A DNA stretch of 62,166 nt from Alphaproteobacteria bacterium (GCA_006226415.1 SBGZ01000052.1:1-62166); one strand, 5' to 3'. Shown: positions 35,538 through 45,311, counted from the stretch's first letter. A program made the numbers and translations. Notes: generated by a model from the letters alone, not told the origin.

Positions 35538-37664
35538 CTATTCTGTCAACTCTGGCGCGCTCTGCAGGGCGCTTTTTTCTTCCACGGCTTGTTGCAGGCC
35601 AGGAACATTGTCTGCCCCCTCACGCACCGTGAGGGAGGCGTCCATCAACGCATCACCAATGGGTTCATGCATTCCGCCCAGGCATCCGGCCAGAAAAGCC
35701 TCGGTAACAGCGCCATAAGCGGTCACATTTTGCTCCGAGTAAAAACCATATCCTTCATCAGTAAGCTGCAGATAGGTGACCGGAACACCGTTGTTTCGCA
35801 AGGTCTGGGAAATGGTTTCAGATTCCTGAACGGCAATGTCGCCAAAACGGTCCGATTGAACCATCAAGAGAGGTTTGGAAATCCGGTCCAGATAGAAAAA
35901 GGGAGAACGTTCTTTAAGCAAGGCCCGCCCTTCTTCCGTGCGCGGATCCCCGGCTCGTCGATACCAGGTCGCATCCATGACAGGCTCATAACGCTCCGGC
36001 AAATTTTCGATCAGACTGATCAGATTGGCCATCCCCATCAAATTCACGCCACAGGCAAAAGCCTCAGGATCCCGCGACAGGCCGACCATTACCGCATAAC
36101 CACCAAAGCCCTCTCCCATGATCGCGACCCGTTCCGGATCCGAAATACGGGTCACATTGGCCCATTCCACAGCATCCATGAGATCGTCCTGCATCTTGCC
36201 GCCCATCTCATGCGTGCCCGCTTCAACAAAGTTTTTGCCGAACCCGAGCGTGCCGCGATAATTGACGGACAAAACCGCATAGCCGCGATTGGCCAGCCAC
36301 TGATGATCGGCGTTATATCCGAAGTGATCACGCGGTCCCCACGGGCCGCCATGCACCAGAACCACCATCGGCAGCGCCATCTCCGGGCGACCATCGCCAT
36401 CAGGGTCTGTACCCTCTGGCAAGGTCAGATAGGAAACCAGATCCAGACCATCCCGAGATTTGATAATGCGCGGATACATTCTGGCAAGCGGCGCGCCGAT
36501 AAGGTCCTGGCGCGAGGTAAAGAGCTTGCGCGCCGTATGAGCGACCGCGTCCACCAGATAATAGTCGCCGGGTTCTGTTACCTGATCGTAAAAGACAATC
36601 CAGCGGTTACCGTCTGCACTGCGGCTGACGATATGAAAATCGCCGCTTGCCGCGCGCGCCAGAAAAGCCAGTGTCTTGGCCACATCCGCAGAGGCGGTGA
36701 CCCATTCTTCACGATCATATTCGATTGCAAAGGCTTCAAGTTCCCTGGTTTCAGGGTGGACAATCACATCCTCGATATCCGCCCGGTCATTCGCGCCTAT
36801 CAGCCTTTGCGTGCCATCTTGCAAATTCAGTGCATAAACGCCTGACGTGTTGCGATCGCGTGAAGAGTAAATATAGGCCGTTGTGTTGTCAGCATTGAAG
36901 CCACGGATCTCAAAAGGGAAAATATCAATCGCATTGATATGGCGGATAATCTGCCAGTCTTTGCCATCCGATGACACCAGCAGATTGCCGCCCCCATCAG
37001 AGGTCGTCTCAATGGCCAAGCGCGGCACGCTGTTCCCGTCAAAGTGAACCTCAATGAACCCGCTGTCATCTCCCCAGCTGTTTTCCATCAACAGCTCGCG
37101 CTCACCGGTGCTCAGGAAGACGCGGTAGAAGTCAGGATAGCGCCCATCCCGATCATTGATGGCAATAATCGCCTCATCCGGAAATGCCGGGTTGATATAA
37201 GCCACATGCGCCTTGATGTTTGGCTCATCGATAGGCGTAAGATCGCGGGTTTGGCCATTGGCAACCTGGGTCGCAAAAACATGCCACCCCTTATTGGCGC
37301 CTGCCAGCTTGTTGTAAATAAGATAGGCCCCATCGGCTGACCAGTTTACTTTGCCGATCTCGCTTCGGGTTTCCCCCGTGATGGGGACCGCCATGCTGAT
37401 CTGCTCGGCGGGCCCGACCCAGATGTTCATCACACCGTCGAGCGGCGCCAGATAGGCGATCTGGGTACCATCGGGGCTGATCTTAGGGCCGTGTCGCGTC
37501 GGATTGCCGAAAAAAGCCTGCCGGGGAATGAGCCCCTCGCCAATCGCGTCTGTCACGCTCTCCTCGGCAGGAGGTGCCTGGTCATCGTTATCCGGGCCAC
37601 AGGACACAAGAAGTGCTGTGCACAGCAAAAGGGCAAGGCCGGATCTGATAGACTGAGAACGCAT
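35538..37664 (-). CDS. S9 (prolyl oligopeptidase-like) lipoprotein, catalytic triad lost
   Basis: 708 residues: lipoprotein signal (LALLLCTALLVSCG, lipid-modified Cys about residue 22), a beta-propeller of WD40/TolB-like repeats (about 45-400) and an alpha/beta hydrolase domain (about 420-700). The S9 layout is full length, but the active site is gone. The nucleophile motif reads GEGFGGY, Gly519 in place of Ser; the final motif reads DEGYGF, Tyr639 in place of His; and PLLMVQSDRFGDIAVQESE aligns without gaps to the usual PLLxVHGxxDxxV region with Phe607 in place of Asp. Ser-to-Gly and His-to-Tyr each need one base. Probably a binding or scaffold pseudo-peptidase in the periplasm. Confidence 0.88.
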   Translation of the reverse strand: MRSQSIRSGLALLLCTALLVSCGPDNDDQAPPAEESVTDAIGEGLIPRQAFFGNPTRHGPKISPDGTQIAYLAPLDGVMNIWVGPAEQISMAVPITGETRSEIGKVNWSADGAYLIYNKLAGANKGWHVFATQVANGQTRDLTPIDEPNIKAHVAYINPAFPDEAIIAINDRDGRYPDFYRVFLSTGERELLMENSWGDDSGFIEVHFDGNSVPRLAIETTSDGGGNLLVSSDGKDWQIIRHINAIDIFPFEIRGFNADNTTAYIYSSRDRNTSGVYALNLQDGTQRLIGANDRADIEDVIVHPETRELEAFAIEYDREEWVTASADVAKTLAFLARAASGDFHIVSRSADGNRWIVFYDQVTEPGDYYLVDAVAHTARKLFTSRQDLIGAPLARMYPRIIKSRDGLDLVSYLTLPEGTDPDGDGRPEMALPMVVLVHGGPWGPRDHFGYNADHQWLANRGYAVLSVNYRGTLGFGKNFVEAGTHEMGGKMQDDLMDAVEWANVTRISDPERVAIMGEGFGGYAVMVGLSRDPEAFACGVNLMGMANLISLIENLPERYEPVMDATWYRRAGDPRTEEGRALLKERSPFFYLDRISKPLLMVQSDRFGDIAVQESETISQTLRNNGVPVTYLQLTDEGYGFYSEQNVTAYGAVTEAFLAGCLGGMHEPIGDALMDASLTVREGADNVPGLQQAVEEKSALQSAPELTE

Positions 37665-37892
37665 CGCGAATATAAGACTCCAGAGTGAATAAATGACGCG
37701 CGGTCAAAATAGCGATATTTTGGCCCGCCCACAACGCTCCGACCTTATTGATAGAGGTCTTGCCTGACAACCTATGCAAATAAGTTTACATAACTCTCGA
37801 ATTAGGCGGGATTCTGCTGTTAAAGGGCTTCTTCAAGCCCGGCAAAACTGCTATAGGACCCGGGCTCAACAGAGCACAATCTGTCGTGGCAA

Positions 37893-37969
37893 GGGCCTGT
37901 AGCTCAGTTGGTTAGAGCCGACCGCTCATAACGGTCTGGTCGTAGGTTCGAGTCCTACCGGGCCCACCA
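37893..37969 (+). tRNA. tRNA with CAU anticodon (tRNA-Ile2 or tRNA-Met)
   Basis: 77-base cloverleaf with encoded CCA: acceptor GGGCCTG/CGGGCCC, D arm GCTC...GAGC, anticodon stem GACCG/CGGTC with loop CTCATAA (anticodon CAT), and T arm GTAGG-TTCGAGT-CCTAC. The GGGCCTG acceptor resembles the usual alphaproteobacterial tRNA-Ile(GAU), which favours tRNA-Ile2 (C34 lysidinylated by TilS), but elongator Met cannot be excluded by eye. Its 3' end was the insertion site of the islet that follows. Confidence 0.95.
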
Positions 37970-37973
37970 TGCG

Positions 37974-38011
37974 ATCTATAGTCGTATCACAATTTTTATA
38001 CTACTATAGAT
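37974..38011. repeat. inverted repeat just inside the left islet end
   Basis: ATCTATAGT (37974-37982) and ACTATAGAT (38003-38011) are perfect nine-base mirrors around an AT-rich centre, starting five bases after the tRNA. It may end tRNA transcription or be an integrase arm-type site left by the element. Confidence 0.45.
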
Positions 38012-38200
38012 TATCCTCAAGAAATCAATGCCTTAGCACGACTTTCCAGCCCCAAGCATGGCCGAGAGAATGCCTATTCTGAAAACCAACCAATTTCACA
38101 TCAAAATTCTCTGTCGGTAAAAATTGACGGCCAAGACGCTTTCAGCAGCAATCCCTAACTCTGTTTTGCGAGTTCGAAATCAAGTCGAAACAGATACAAA
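38012..38200. other. non-coding stretch at islet left end
   Basis: About 190 AT-rich bases between the inverted repeat and the end of the MarR gene. I see no gene or clear signal here; it may hold decayed element DNA. Confidence 0.4.
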
Positions 38201-38683
38201 TCAAATTGTCGGTGAGGAAATACGGCCAATGTCGAGCACTGGTGCAGCATCGATTTCTTCAGCATCGAGCAACATTGCGGTACGCTGCAATGCCGCGATC
38301 AAAAATGATTGCTCCCATTCTGGCAATGCTTGGAAGCGCATCACAAAATTCGATTGTAATTGATCTGGCGCGGACGCCATGGCGGATTTACCCTTGGTGG
38401 TAATCCTGATGAGCACTCGGCGCTTGTCAATTTCATCACGATCGCGTTCTACCAATCCGCGCGCCGATAGTTTGTCTATCAGAGCGGTTACTGTGGCCTG
38501 GCTTATTGAAAGCTGTTTGGAAACAGCGCCCGGAGACAAACCCTCGCCTCTGGACAGGGTTTGAAGCATGATCAACTGGGTTGGTGAGAGATTAACCGCT
38601 TTAGCCAACGCGCGCGAATTCATCTCGGTAGCCCGAAGTATTTGTCGAAGTGCGACCAGAGCAGTTTCAGATCGTGGGTCCAA
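38201..38683 (-). CDS. MarR-family transcriptional regulator
   Basis: 160 residues with the MarR winged helix (LSPTQLIMLQTLSRGEGLSP, then QLSISQATVTALIDKLSARGLVERD and the wing RRVLIRITTKGK). Start is TTG with GGGGGC upstream, 18 bases after the stop of the BCCT gene. Last gene of a four-gene minus-strand run within the islet. It probably represses the run (receptor, sulfotransferase, transporter) and answers to a small ligand such as a betaine or aromatic acid; this is from gene order only. Confidence 0.88.
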   Translation of the reverse strand: MDPRSETALVALRQILRATEMNSRALAKAVNLSPTQLIMLQTLSRGEGLSPGAVSKQLSISQATVTALIDKLSARGLVERDRDEIDKRRVLIRITTKGKSAMASAPDQLQSNFVMRFQALPEWEQSFLIAALQRTAMLLDAEEIDAAPVLDIGRISSPTI

Positions 38684-38701
38684 GGCAGCCCCCGTTTCGT
38701 A

Positions 38702-40327
38702 TTACCCCTCTTCGGAGCTCTCTAATTCAGGCTCTGTCATTAGCCCACGTAGCAAACTAACACAACAGACGATCAATACGAGTGAAAACGGCAGACCCAC
38801 AGCGATGGCGCCAGCCTGAAGAGAGGAGAGCGCCGTTGCACCACCGCCAACCAGCAGAACTATTGCCACCAGACCCTCCATGGTAGCCCAGAATATCCGC
38901 TGGGGCACCGGTGCGTGGAGCTTACCCCCAGCCGTGATGCTGTCAATAACCAGAGATCCCGAATCGGATGAGGTCACAAAAAAGATTATCAGGAGCACAA
39001 TTGCCACGACCGTCGATATCTGCGCGATTGGCATTTGTTCCAACATCTGAAAGAGCACCAGGGAGACATCATTGATGCCGTTCGGCAGTGTACCGACGCC
39101 GTTTTGAACTTGGTCAATCGCGGTGACACCGAAAGACGAGAACCATATGACGGAGACCACAGTCGGAAGCGCAATAACTGCGAGCAAAAACTGCCTTATG
39201 GTCCGGCCCTTTGATACGCGTGCGATAAACATGCCGACAAAAGGAGACCAGGAAATCCACCATGCCCAGTAGAAAATGGTCCAGCCGTGGAACCAGTCTT
39301 TGTCATCCCGTCCAATCCAGTTACTGAGGCGAGTGACGTCTTCTAGATACCCGAGAAAATTCGTTCCAAAGCTTTTGAGAATCAGCATCGTCGGGCCTGC
39401 CAGTATCACAAAGAGCAGCACTACAATGGCGAGCGCGATATTGATGTTGCTCAGGAGTTTAACGCCGCCATCGAGACCCCTGACCACGGAGAATATCGCA
39501 AGACTTGTAATGCCGACGATCAGAATGACTTGGGTATTGAGACCAGGATCTGTTCCGAAGAGGAAATGGAGACCACTCGCGGCTTGCTTTGCACCGAGTC
39601 CGAGCGATGTGGCTAGACCAAAGAGCGTCGCAACAACGGCCAGCAGATCCACCACATGCCCTGGCCAACCCCAGACGCGTTCACCAAACAAAGGATAAAA
39701 AGTCGACCTGATTGTAAGTGGCAGCCCGCGATTGAAGGTGAAATAGGCTAGTGCCAGCCCAATCACTGCATAAATGGCCCATGGCGTAATGCCCCAGTGA
39801 AAAATTGTGGCGCTGAAGGCGAGCCTTTCCGCCTCAGGCGTAAGAGGTGGCGCATTCAATGGCGTGCCGGACCAGCCCGTGTAGTAAGCCATTGGCTCGG
39901 CCGCGCCGTAAAAGACCATGCCAATCCCCACACCAGCGGAGAACAGCATGGCGATCCACGAGATGGTGCTGAATTCCGGTTTGGCGTCCGGACCACCGAT
40001 CCGGATCTTGCCAAATTTGGAAACTCCAATTCCAACACAAAAGAGAAAGACAATATTTGTGGTGATAACAAAGAGCCAATCAAAGTTTTGAATGGTTCCG
40101 TTTTTCGCAGCCAGAAAAACTTCTCGCGCAACATCGGGAAAAGAAAGTGAGCTGACCACAAAGGCCGCAATTAGAAAAGCCCCTACAAAGAAAACCGGAT
40201 TGTGGAGATCAAGACCCCAGAACTGGATATTGTCCTGCCCGGTTGTGAAATCCGTGTCGTAAGCAAGGTCTTCAGGGGCATGATGCTCAGGCAAGTCAAA
40301 TTCGTCATCTTTACGTTCTTCGCTCAT
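38702..40327 (-). CDS. BCCT-family betaine/choline/carnitine-type transporter
   Basis: 541 residues from the ATG at 40327, which overlaps the stop of the upstream gene as ATGA. Twelve hydrophobic helices, with the family tryptophan-rich signature FYWAWWISWSPFVGMFIARV in TM8 and MAYYTGWSG in the substrate region. Sodium- or proton-coupled uptake of a trimethylated or dimethylsulfonio compound (glycine betaine, choline, carnitine, DMSP). The N-terminal tail is acidic. Coupled to the TPR-sulfotransferase and downstream of the TonB receptor, suggesting one uptake-and-modify unit. Confidence 0.92.
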   Translation of the reverse strand: MSEERKDDEFDLPEHHAPEDLAYDTDFTTGQDNIQFWGLDLHNPVFFVGAFLIAAFVVSSLSFPDVAREVFLAAKNGTIQNFDWLFVITTNIVFLFCVGIGVSKFGKIRIGGPDAKPEFSTISWIAMLFSAGVGIGMVFYGAAEPMAYYTGWSGTPLNAPPLTPEAERLAFSATIFHWGITPWAIYAVIGLALAYFTFNRGLPLTIRSTFYPLFGERVWGWPGHVVDLLAVVATLFGLATSLGLGAKQAASGLHFLFGTDPGLNTQVILIVGITSLAIFSVVRGLDGGVKLLSNINIALAIVVLLFVILAGPTMLILKSFGTNFLGYLEDVTRLSNWIGRDDKDWFHGWTIFYWAWWISWSPFVGMFIARVSKGRTIRQFLLAVIALPTVVSVIWFSSFGVTAIDQVQNGVGTLPNGINDVSLVLFQMLEQMPIAQISTVVAIVLLIIFFVTSSDSGSLVIDSITAGGKLHAPVPQRIFWATMEGLVAIVLLVGGGATALSSLQAGAIAVGLPFSLVLIVCCVSLLRGLMTEPELESSEEG

Positions 40328-42315
40328 TTTCGATACTCCGTAAGGGCTGGCCCCAATGCCTGACGGAGGGGATCCAGATGCTTTTCGAAATTCTTCCACT
40401 GCGCAAGGCCTGCGTCGCTGACAGGCCTGCGGACTTGCTCCGAACTGGCCGTTCGAACACTTCGATTGGTGTTGTAAAACTCTAGGCAGGCACCTTCAAA
40501 AGGAAGCTCGCAGAATTCCAGCATGCGCCTGACCTGTCCTTCAAGATCCGTCACCACATCCTCGTGGAGCACGCGCAGAACCTTGCCCGGCAGCACTTCA
40601 TCAAAGTGCGCCATCAGATCGACGTAGTCCCGGTAGTAGCGGCCGATCTCTTCCAGCCCGTATGTGAACTCCTGGCCTTCCGCAAAGAGCTGCTTAAATC
40701 CAGAAAAACAACAAGCCATGGGTTCGCGGCGGGCATCGATGATTTTAGCATTCGGCAAAATGAGGTGGATAAGCCCGATGTGGCGGAAATTGTTCGGCAT
40801 CTTGTCGGTGAAGAAAGGTGCACCTTCGCGGTGGATGGCTGTATCACGAATGTAGGTATCGCCGAACTCTTTGAGTTGGTCTTCTGTCAGTTCATGCAGA
40901 TTATCCGGGTAAAGGTGTTTACCGGAGGCCCGACCACGGCCTCGCAAGCGGTGTGCCAAAGAAAGAATGTTGGGCAACTCCAACGTCCCGTCGACCTGGC
41001 TGTGAGACGCGAGAATTTGTTCAATAAGCGTGGAACCCGCCCTCGGTAACCCAACGATGAAAACCGGATCCGGCGCCGGGCAGCCTCTTCCAGACTGCAG
41101 TTCAAACAGTTCTGCTGTACAGGCATCTTTCTGACGCTCGAATTCCTCGGTCATTTTGTCAGCGTGATAATTCGATTGCTGACGCTTGAGACTGTTACCT
41201 GCCACATAACAATCGAAGGCCTTGTCGAAGTCCTCTTTGTCTTCGTAAGCCTTGCCAAGGGCAAAATCGATCGCGATTTCATCCTTTTGAGTCACGATCT
41301 GCGCTGATCTGACCCTCTCCATCCGTTCGATCTCGAAGGGCTGAAACTCAAAAGTTTTCAGATTTGCCAGGGCGTGCCAAGCCTCACCGAGTTCCGGCGC
41401 AACCTCACAGGCCGTACGATAGCACCTGATGGCTTCGTCCTGCTCACCGATCGTTTTGAGGGCGTGGCCTTTTGAGACGAGGGTCTGCGGATCATTGGGG
41501 TGCTTATCCAGAATGGCATCGAAGAGCGGAAAAGCGGCTTCGTAGTTGCCCGACTGCATCAGCTCGATTGCATAGATCGACTGAAAAGCCGGTTCATCGG
41601 TATTGCGCTCATAAAGACTCTTTGCCTCCTCAAGCGCTTTCACAAAATTCTGTCTGCGGCGCAGGACCTGAATGTAATCAATACGAAGCTGAATTTTCTC
41701 TGGCGCCAATTCGACAGCGCTTTCAAGCAGAAACTCGGCATCGTCCAACACACCAAGCCGCTTGCCAATTTCAGCCAGAAGTCGCATGCCTTCGGTATCA
41801 TTTGGATGCACTTTCAAAAAAGTGCGACAGATCTCTTCTGCCTTGAGAACCTGGCTTTCATAGATGAGATTTTCAACAGCAAGAAGCTCGTTTGGCAGCG
41901 CTTCGAGCCTTGCGACCTGCGCCTCAGCAAAATGTGCCATGTTGTTGTCATAGGCTTCCCTGCTGAGCATTGCGAGTGCAACCCAGGTCCCCTTAAGAGC
42001 CGGGTTGATCTGACTGGCCGCCCGGTAAGCATGAATTGCCTCACCGGTCTTCCCCTGGTCGCGCGCAAGGTGCCCCTGTTCCTGATGTAGCCGGCCACTA
42101 AAGGGCGCAGCGGCAATCAACTCCGCCAGAACTTGCCCAGCTTCATCATAACGTTTTAGATATCGCAGCGTCACAGCCTGCATGTAACGCAGATCCGGAT
42201 TGGTCGGATCAGCAGCCAAGAGTGTCTGGATGGTTTTCTCAGCACGGCCGAACTCCCGATTCAACAAACACAGACGGACTTTTGCGAGATCCTCATTTGT
42301 GACGGCCGAACTCAT
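40324..42315 (-). CDS. TPR-repeat sulfotransferase
   Basis: 663 residues from the ATG at 42315, six bases after TAGGG; a longer frame reaches 42381. The first 380 or so residues are tetratricopeptide repeats (for example LRYMQAVTLRYLKRYDEAGQ, and KGHALKTIGEQDEAIRCYRT). The rest is a sulfotransferase with the PAPS 5'-phosphosulfate loop GLPRAGSTLIEQIL and the DKMPNNF/ DARREPMACCFSG region near the 3'-phosphate site. It should move a sulfate group from PAPS to an unknown acceptor, perhaps a tyrosine or a sugar. TPR-sulfotransferases often sit next to TonB receptors, as here. Confidence 0.88.
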   Translation of the reverse strand: MSSAVTNEDLAKVRLCLLNREFGRAEKTIQTLLAADPTNPDLRYMQAVTLRYLKRYDEAGQVLAELIAAAPFSGRLHQEQGHLARDQGKTGEAIHAYRAASQINPALKGTWVALAMLSREAYDNNMAHFAEAQVARLEALPNELLAVENLIYESQVLKAEEICRTFLKVHPNDTEGMRLLAEIGKRLGVLDDAEFLLESAVELAPEKIQLRIDYIQVLRRRQNFVKALEEAKSLYERNTDEPAFQSIYAIELMQSGNYEAAFPLFDAILDKHPNDPQTLVSKGHALKTIGEQDEAIRCYRTACEVAPELGEAWHALANLKTFEFQPFEIERMERVRSAQIVTQKDEIAIDFALGKAYEDKEDFDKAFDCYVAGNSLKRQQSNYHADKMTEEFERQKDACTAELFELQSGRGCPAPDPVFIVGLPRAGSTLIEQILASHSQVDGTLELPNILSLAHRLRGRGRASGKHLYPDNLHELTEDQLKEFGDTYIRDTAIHREGAPFFTDKMPNNFRHIGLIHLILPNAKIIDARREPMACCFSGFKQLFAEGQEFTYGLEEIGRYYRDYVDLMAHFDEVLPGKVLRVLHEDVVTDLEGQVRRMLEFCELPFEGACLEFYNTNRSVRTASSEQVRRPVSDAGLAQWKNFEKHLDPLRQALGPALTEYRK

Positions 42316-42338
42316 CATAACCCTACACATCACAAGCA

Positions 42339-42362
42339 GAAGCGCCCCGCAAGGAGCGCTTC
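42339..42362 (-). promoter_or_regulatory. hairpin between TonB receptor and sulfotransferase genes
   Basis: GAAGCGC (42339-42345) and GCGCTTC (42356-42362) pair perfectly; no T-run follows on the minus strand. It lies 40 bases after the receptor stop and may lower transcription of the downstream genes or stabilise the receptor mRNA. Confidence 0.4.
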
Positions 42363-42401
42363 CAACTTTGGTCGATATCAATTTGCGTCCACAGCAAGGT
42401 C

Positions 42402-45011
42402 TTAGTATTCGACTGAGAACCGGGCACCCACTGTCAGCGGCCGGATCACCGTGACCCGTTCGCGGTCAAAGACGAAATTATTGTTAATCTCCGCTCGTTC
42501 GTCCGTCACGTTGTCAATATAGAGTTCCGCATTCCATTTGTCGGTCGTGAGACCAGCGCGGAGCCCGAGTGTCGTCCAACTGTCAATCGGCGCCTTGTTA
42601 ATCTCGATGATATCACTGTATGAGGAACTAGAGTGCACGACCTGGCCTGAGACGTACGCCCCATAGCCGTTCTCGAGCATCCATTCATACCGCAAACGGA
42701 CGTTACCCTGGAATTCCGGTGCGAAGGCGAGCGGTTCACCCTTGATGACGTCGCCAGTTGGCGTGAGCACCTTGGTGATTTCCGTATCCAGAAGCGAAAA
42801 GGCACTGGCGACTGTCAAGCCGGGAACTGTGTCCGGTGCCCAGGTAATTTCTCCTTCCGCGCCACGAATTTCCGCATTCGCGGCATTGTCGGAGAAGAAC
42901 AGATTGACTATCGAAGGATCAAAAATCGTTGTTTGCAGTTTCTCTATTTCGACATAGAAGATATTTCCGTTGAAGCGCAACGTCTTGTCAAAGAGATCAG
43001 TCTTCCAACCGAGCTCATAGTTTTTGATATCATCCGTGTCGAGCACGAAAGGCACAGTATAACCACCTGGTCCCTGTGCGCCGCCTGGGCGGTTCAACAG
43101 ACCTGGACGGAAACCTTCCGAATAAGTCGCATAGAAAAGCAGATCATCGGTCGGCGTCCATACGGCCGTCGCCTTGTAGATGGTGCCTTTAGCTTCTGCT
43201 TTGTCCGGTGCGCTCAAGGCATTGAAAATCTGAGTGACCTGGCCAGGCGACAACAGAGGATCAGCAAGTAGAATGTCGGCCTCCGACATACCTTCGGTAT
43301 AGGTGATATGGCGGGCCGTATTGCATGTGCCATGGAAAGTGTATTCTCCATCGCCGTTATAGAGATCACTGATATCAGTCCCATAGGCATTGGCATCAGA
43401 CGGACCGCTATTACAGAATGATGAGTTGGCGCTGCCATCGAAGTCGACTTCGATGTCGTAGTTGCGCGCGCCCAACGTAATTGAGAATAGCGATGGTACG
43501 ACATCAAATGTCACCTCGCCAAAGTAACCGAGCTGCTTGTCGGTGCGCTTCACATCATTGCGGAAGATAACCCCCGGTGGGAATGGTCCGGAATCAGACA
43601 TATATCCTGTTGTGAAGGGATAGTTGTCTGCAAAGCCCGTCTGTCCCCAAAGGTCCACATATTTGGAACCGGGATAGTCGAAATCATTACGCTCACGCAC
43701 CTCCGAGTCGGCATAAAAGACACCGAGGGTTGCCTTAATGCGGTACTCTTCTGGCGTATTGACCCGGAACTCATGTGTGAGGAATTCACTCTCCGTTTGC
43801 GATTTCACTGAAAGATTAGGTGCCTGGCATGTGCCGGTTGGATCGCCTGCGGGATAGGTCACGTCCCCATCGCAAATATAATAAGGCAGATACTGGCCTA
43901 CATAGAGGTAGTCCGTGTAATCAACCGTCTGATCGGTTTCACGGTCCGTGTAAGCGCCAGTATAAATCATCTCCAATTGACCCATGCGGCCATTGACGGT
44001 CCAGGCGGTGTTCTTGTAGCTGTCCTCCATAGAATCATCGGAGTAGCGTTGAACCTGGAGATCGTCCAGGGTCGGGTCTTCAAAAAAGACACCATCGGAT
44101 TCGATGTCCTGTTCGCTGTGCGCTACAAGTATCGACCAATCTTCATTGACATCCATCAGGCCCGAAAGGCGGAAGCCGGAGTATGTCGTGTCGTTGAAGT
44201 CTTCCTCCACCAAGGCGGAGTTATCTGCCTGCAAGAAGGTGACGCCCGCAAGATTGTCGGTCGATTGGAAGCCCGCGCGATTCGCGGAAACCGGCACGCC
44301 ATTGGCTCGAACAGTTCCTGCAGGTCTGAAACGCGCCGACTGAGAGGCATCCACAGTGCCGTGGACATTGTCAATGTAGCCGCCCTGGTTATCATTGTAG
44401 ACCACGGCGCGGACTGCAAAGTTGTCGCTGACCGGAAGATTGATAACACCTTCAACTTTGTTGCTCATTTCACCGTCTTTGGTAAACGAGGCGCCAAAAT
44501 TGGCCTTTGCCTGAAATTCGCCGATGACCGGCTTATTTGTAATCAGGCGAATGGTACCGGCCTGAGAGCTGGCGCCATAAAGGGTGCCTTGTGGACCCGC
44601 GAGAACCTCAATCCGTTCAAGGTCGGCGGCATAGACATCGAGGTTTCGACCCGGTTGCGAGATCGGTTGTTCATCCAAATAGAGAGCGACGTTTGGCGCA
44701 AGTCCTGCGACGCCAGCAGTTGTGAGGTTCGGCGTTGTGGACGCGAGACCGCGGACATAGATCGTGTTCTGGCCGGGGCCGGAACCACCTGCTGTTACCC
44801 CAGGCATTTGCATTAGGTAGTCCGTGAATACATCGACATTAAGTTCTTCAAGAGCCTGCTCGTCGAACGCGGAAACGGCAATTGGAATGCTTTGTGCGCT
44901 TGCTGAGCGCTTGGTAGATGTAACAACAATCTCATCGATTGCAGCCGTGGCGGGAACCGCCATCGCGGTCAGAATCGCGATTGACGAGACGCCCGTCATA
45001 AATTTGGACAT
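42402..45011 (-). CDS. TonB-dependent outer-membrane receptor
   Basis: 869 residues: signal peptide (SIAILTAMAVPATA-A), a TonB-box-like IDEIVVTSTKR at the mature N-terminus, plug domain (about residues 35-165, with LMQMPGVTAGG, QNTIYVRG and GTLYGASSQAGTIRL), and a 22-strand barrel. It takes up a scarce compound with energy from TonB-ExbBD. First gene of the islet operon; the ligand may be the quaternary or sulfonio compound carried by the BCCT protein, but this is only context. Last residues are RFSVEY. Confidence 0.93.
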   Translation of the reverse strand: MSKFMTGVSSIAILTAMAVPATAAIDEIVVTSTKRSASAQSIPIAVSAFDEQALEELNVDVFTDYLMQMPGVTAGGSGPGQNTIYVRGLASTTPNLTTAGVAGLAPNVALYLDEQPISQPGRNLDVYAADLERIEVLAGPQGTLYGASSQAGTIRLITNKPVIGEFQAKANFGASFTKDGEMSNKVEGVINLPVSDNFAVRAVVYNDNQGGYIDNVHGTVDASQSARFRPAGTVRANGVPVSANRAGFQSTDNLAGVTFLQADNSALVEEDFNDTTYSGFRLSGLMDVNEDWSILVAHSEQDIESDGVFFEDPTLDDLQVQRYSDDSMEDSYKNTAWTVNGRMGQLEMIYTGAYTDRETDQTVDYTDYLYVGQYLPYYICDGDVTYPAGDPTGTCQAPNLSVKSQTESEFLTHEFRVNTPEEYRIKATLGVFYADSEVRERNDFDYPGSKYVDLWGQTGFADNYPFTTGYMSDSGPFPPGVIFRNDVKRTDKQLGYFGEVTFDVVPSLFSITLGARNYDIEVDFDGSANSSFCNSGPSDANAYGTDISDLYNGDGEYTFHGTCNTARHITYTEGMSEADILLADPLLSPGQVTQIFNALSAPDKAEAKGTIYKATAVWTPTDDLLFYATYSEGFRPGLLNRPGGAQGPGGYTVPFVLDTDDIKNYELGWKTDLFDKTLRFNGNIFYVEIEKLQTTIFDPSIVNLFFSDNAANAEIRGAEGEITWAPDTVPGLTVASAFSLLDTEITKVLTPTGDVIKGEPLAFAPEFQGNVRLRYEWMLENGYGAYVSGQVVHSSSSYSDIIEINKAPIDSWTTLGLRAGLTTDKWNAELYIDNVTDERAEINNNFVFDRERVTVIRPLTVGARFSVEY

Positions 45012-45017
45012 TAGAAA

Positions 45018-45047
45018 TCCTCCGTTTGGCTTATTTTTGTCAAACGG
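45018..45047 (-). promoter_or_regulatory. leader hairpin overlapping the receptor ribosome site
   Basis: CCGTTTG and CAAACGG (45022-45028 and 45041-45047) form a perfect seven-base stem; the GGAGGA ribosome site of the TonB receptor (minus strand, 45018-45023) shares its first two G bases with the stem. Partial masking of the site could tune translation. Confidence 0.4.
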
Positions 45048-45311
45048 GGGTCTTGCCAGGCCCCGCCCAGCGTCGCCGCGAACATGTCTAAAACCGCAGG
45101 CGCCCCCGGAAGGCCGCGCTCACCGGGCCCTCTTGCCAAGGGCAGTTGATAGAATATTACTTAGGTAATTGAAAGGGTAATAACGAGAAACGAAGGACTT
45201 CTTGGATATTTTGGTCAATAAATCTCATATTTCGGTAAATTTGCCACTCATTTCATTCGATATTCGAATCACTGATCAAAACTTCTCCCAGTGACCAGAT
45301 ACAGCAGCGCA
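45048..45311. other. non-coding region upstream of the TonB receptor to the islet right end
   Basis: About 260 AT-rich bases with no open frame I would support. It must hold the minus-strand promoter of the receptor operon. Repeated TATTTTGGTCAATAAA / ATATTTCGGTAAAT wording near 45208-45240 could be regulator sites, unproven. Confidence 0.4.

Noticed and set aside
35256-36845. 529-codon plus-strand frame across the ligase fusion and S9 genes
   Set aside because: It is antisense to two well-supported genes and crosses their intergenic gap.
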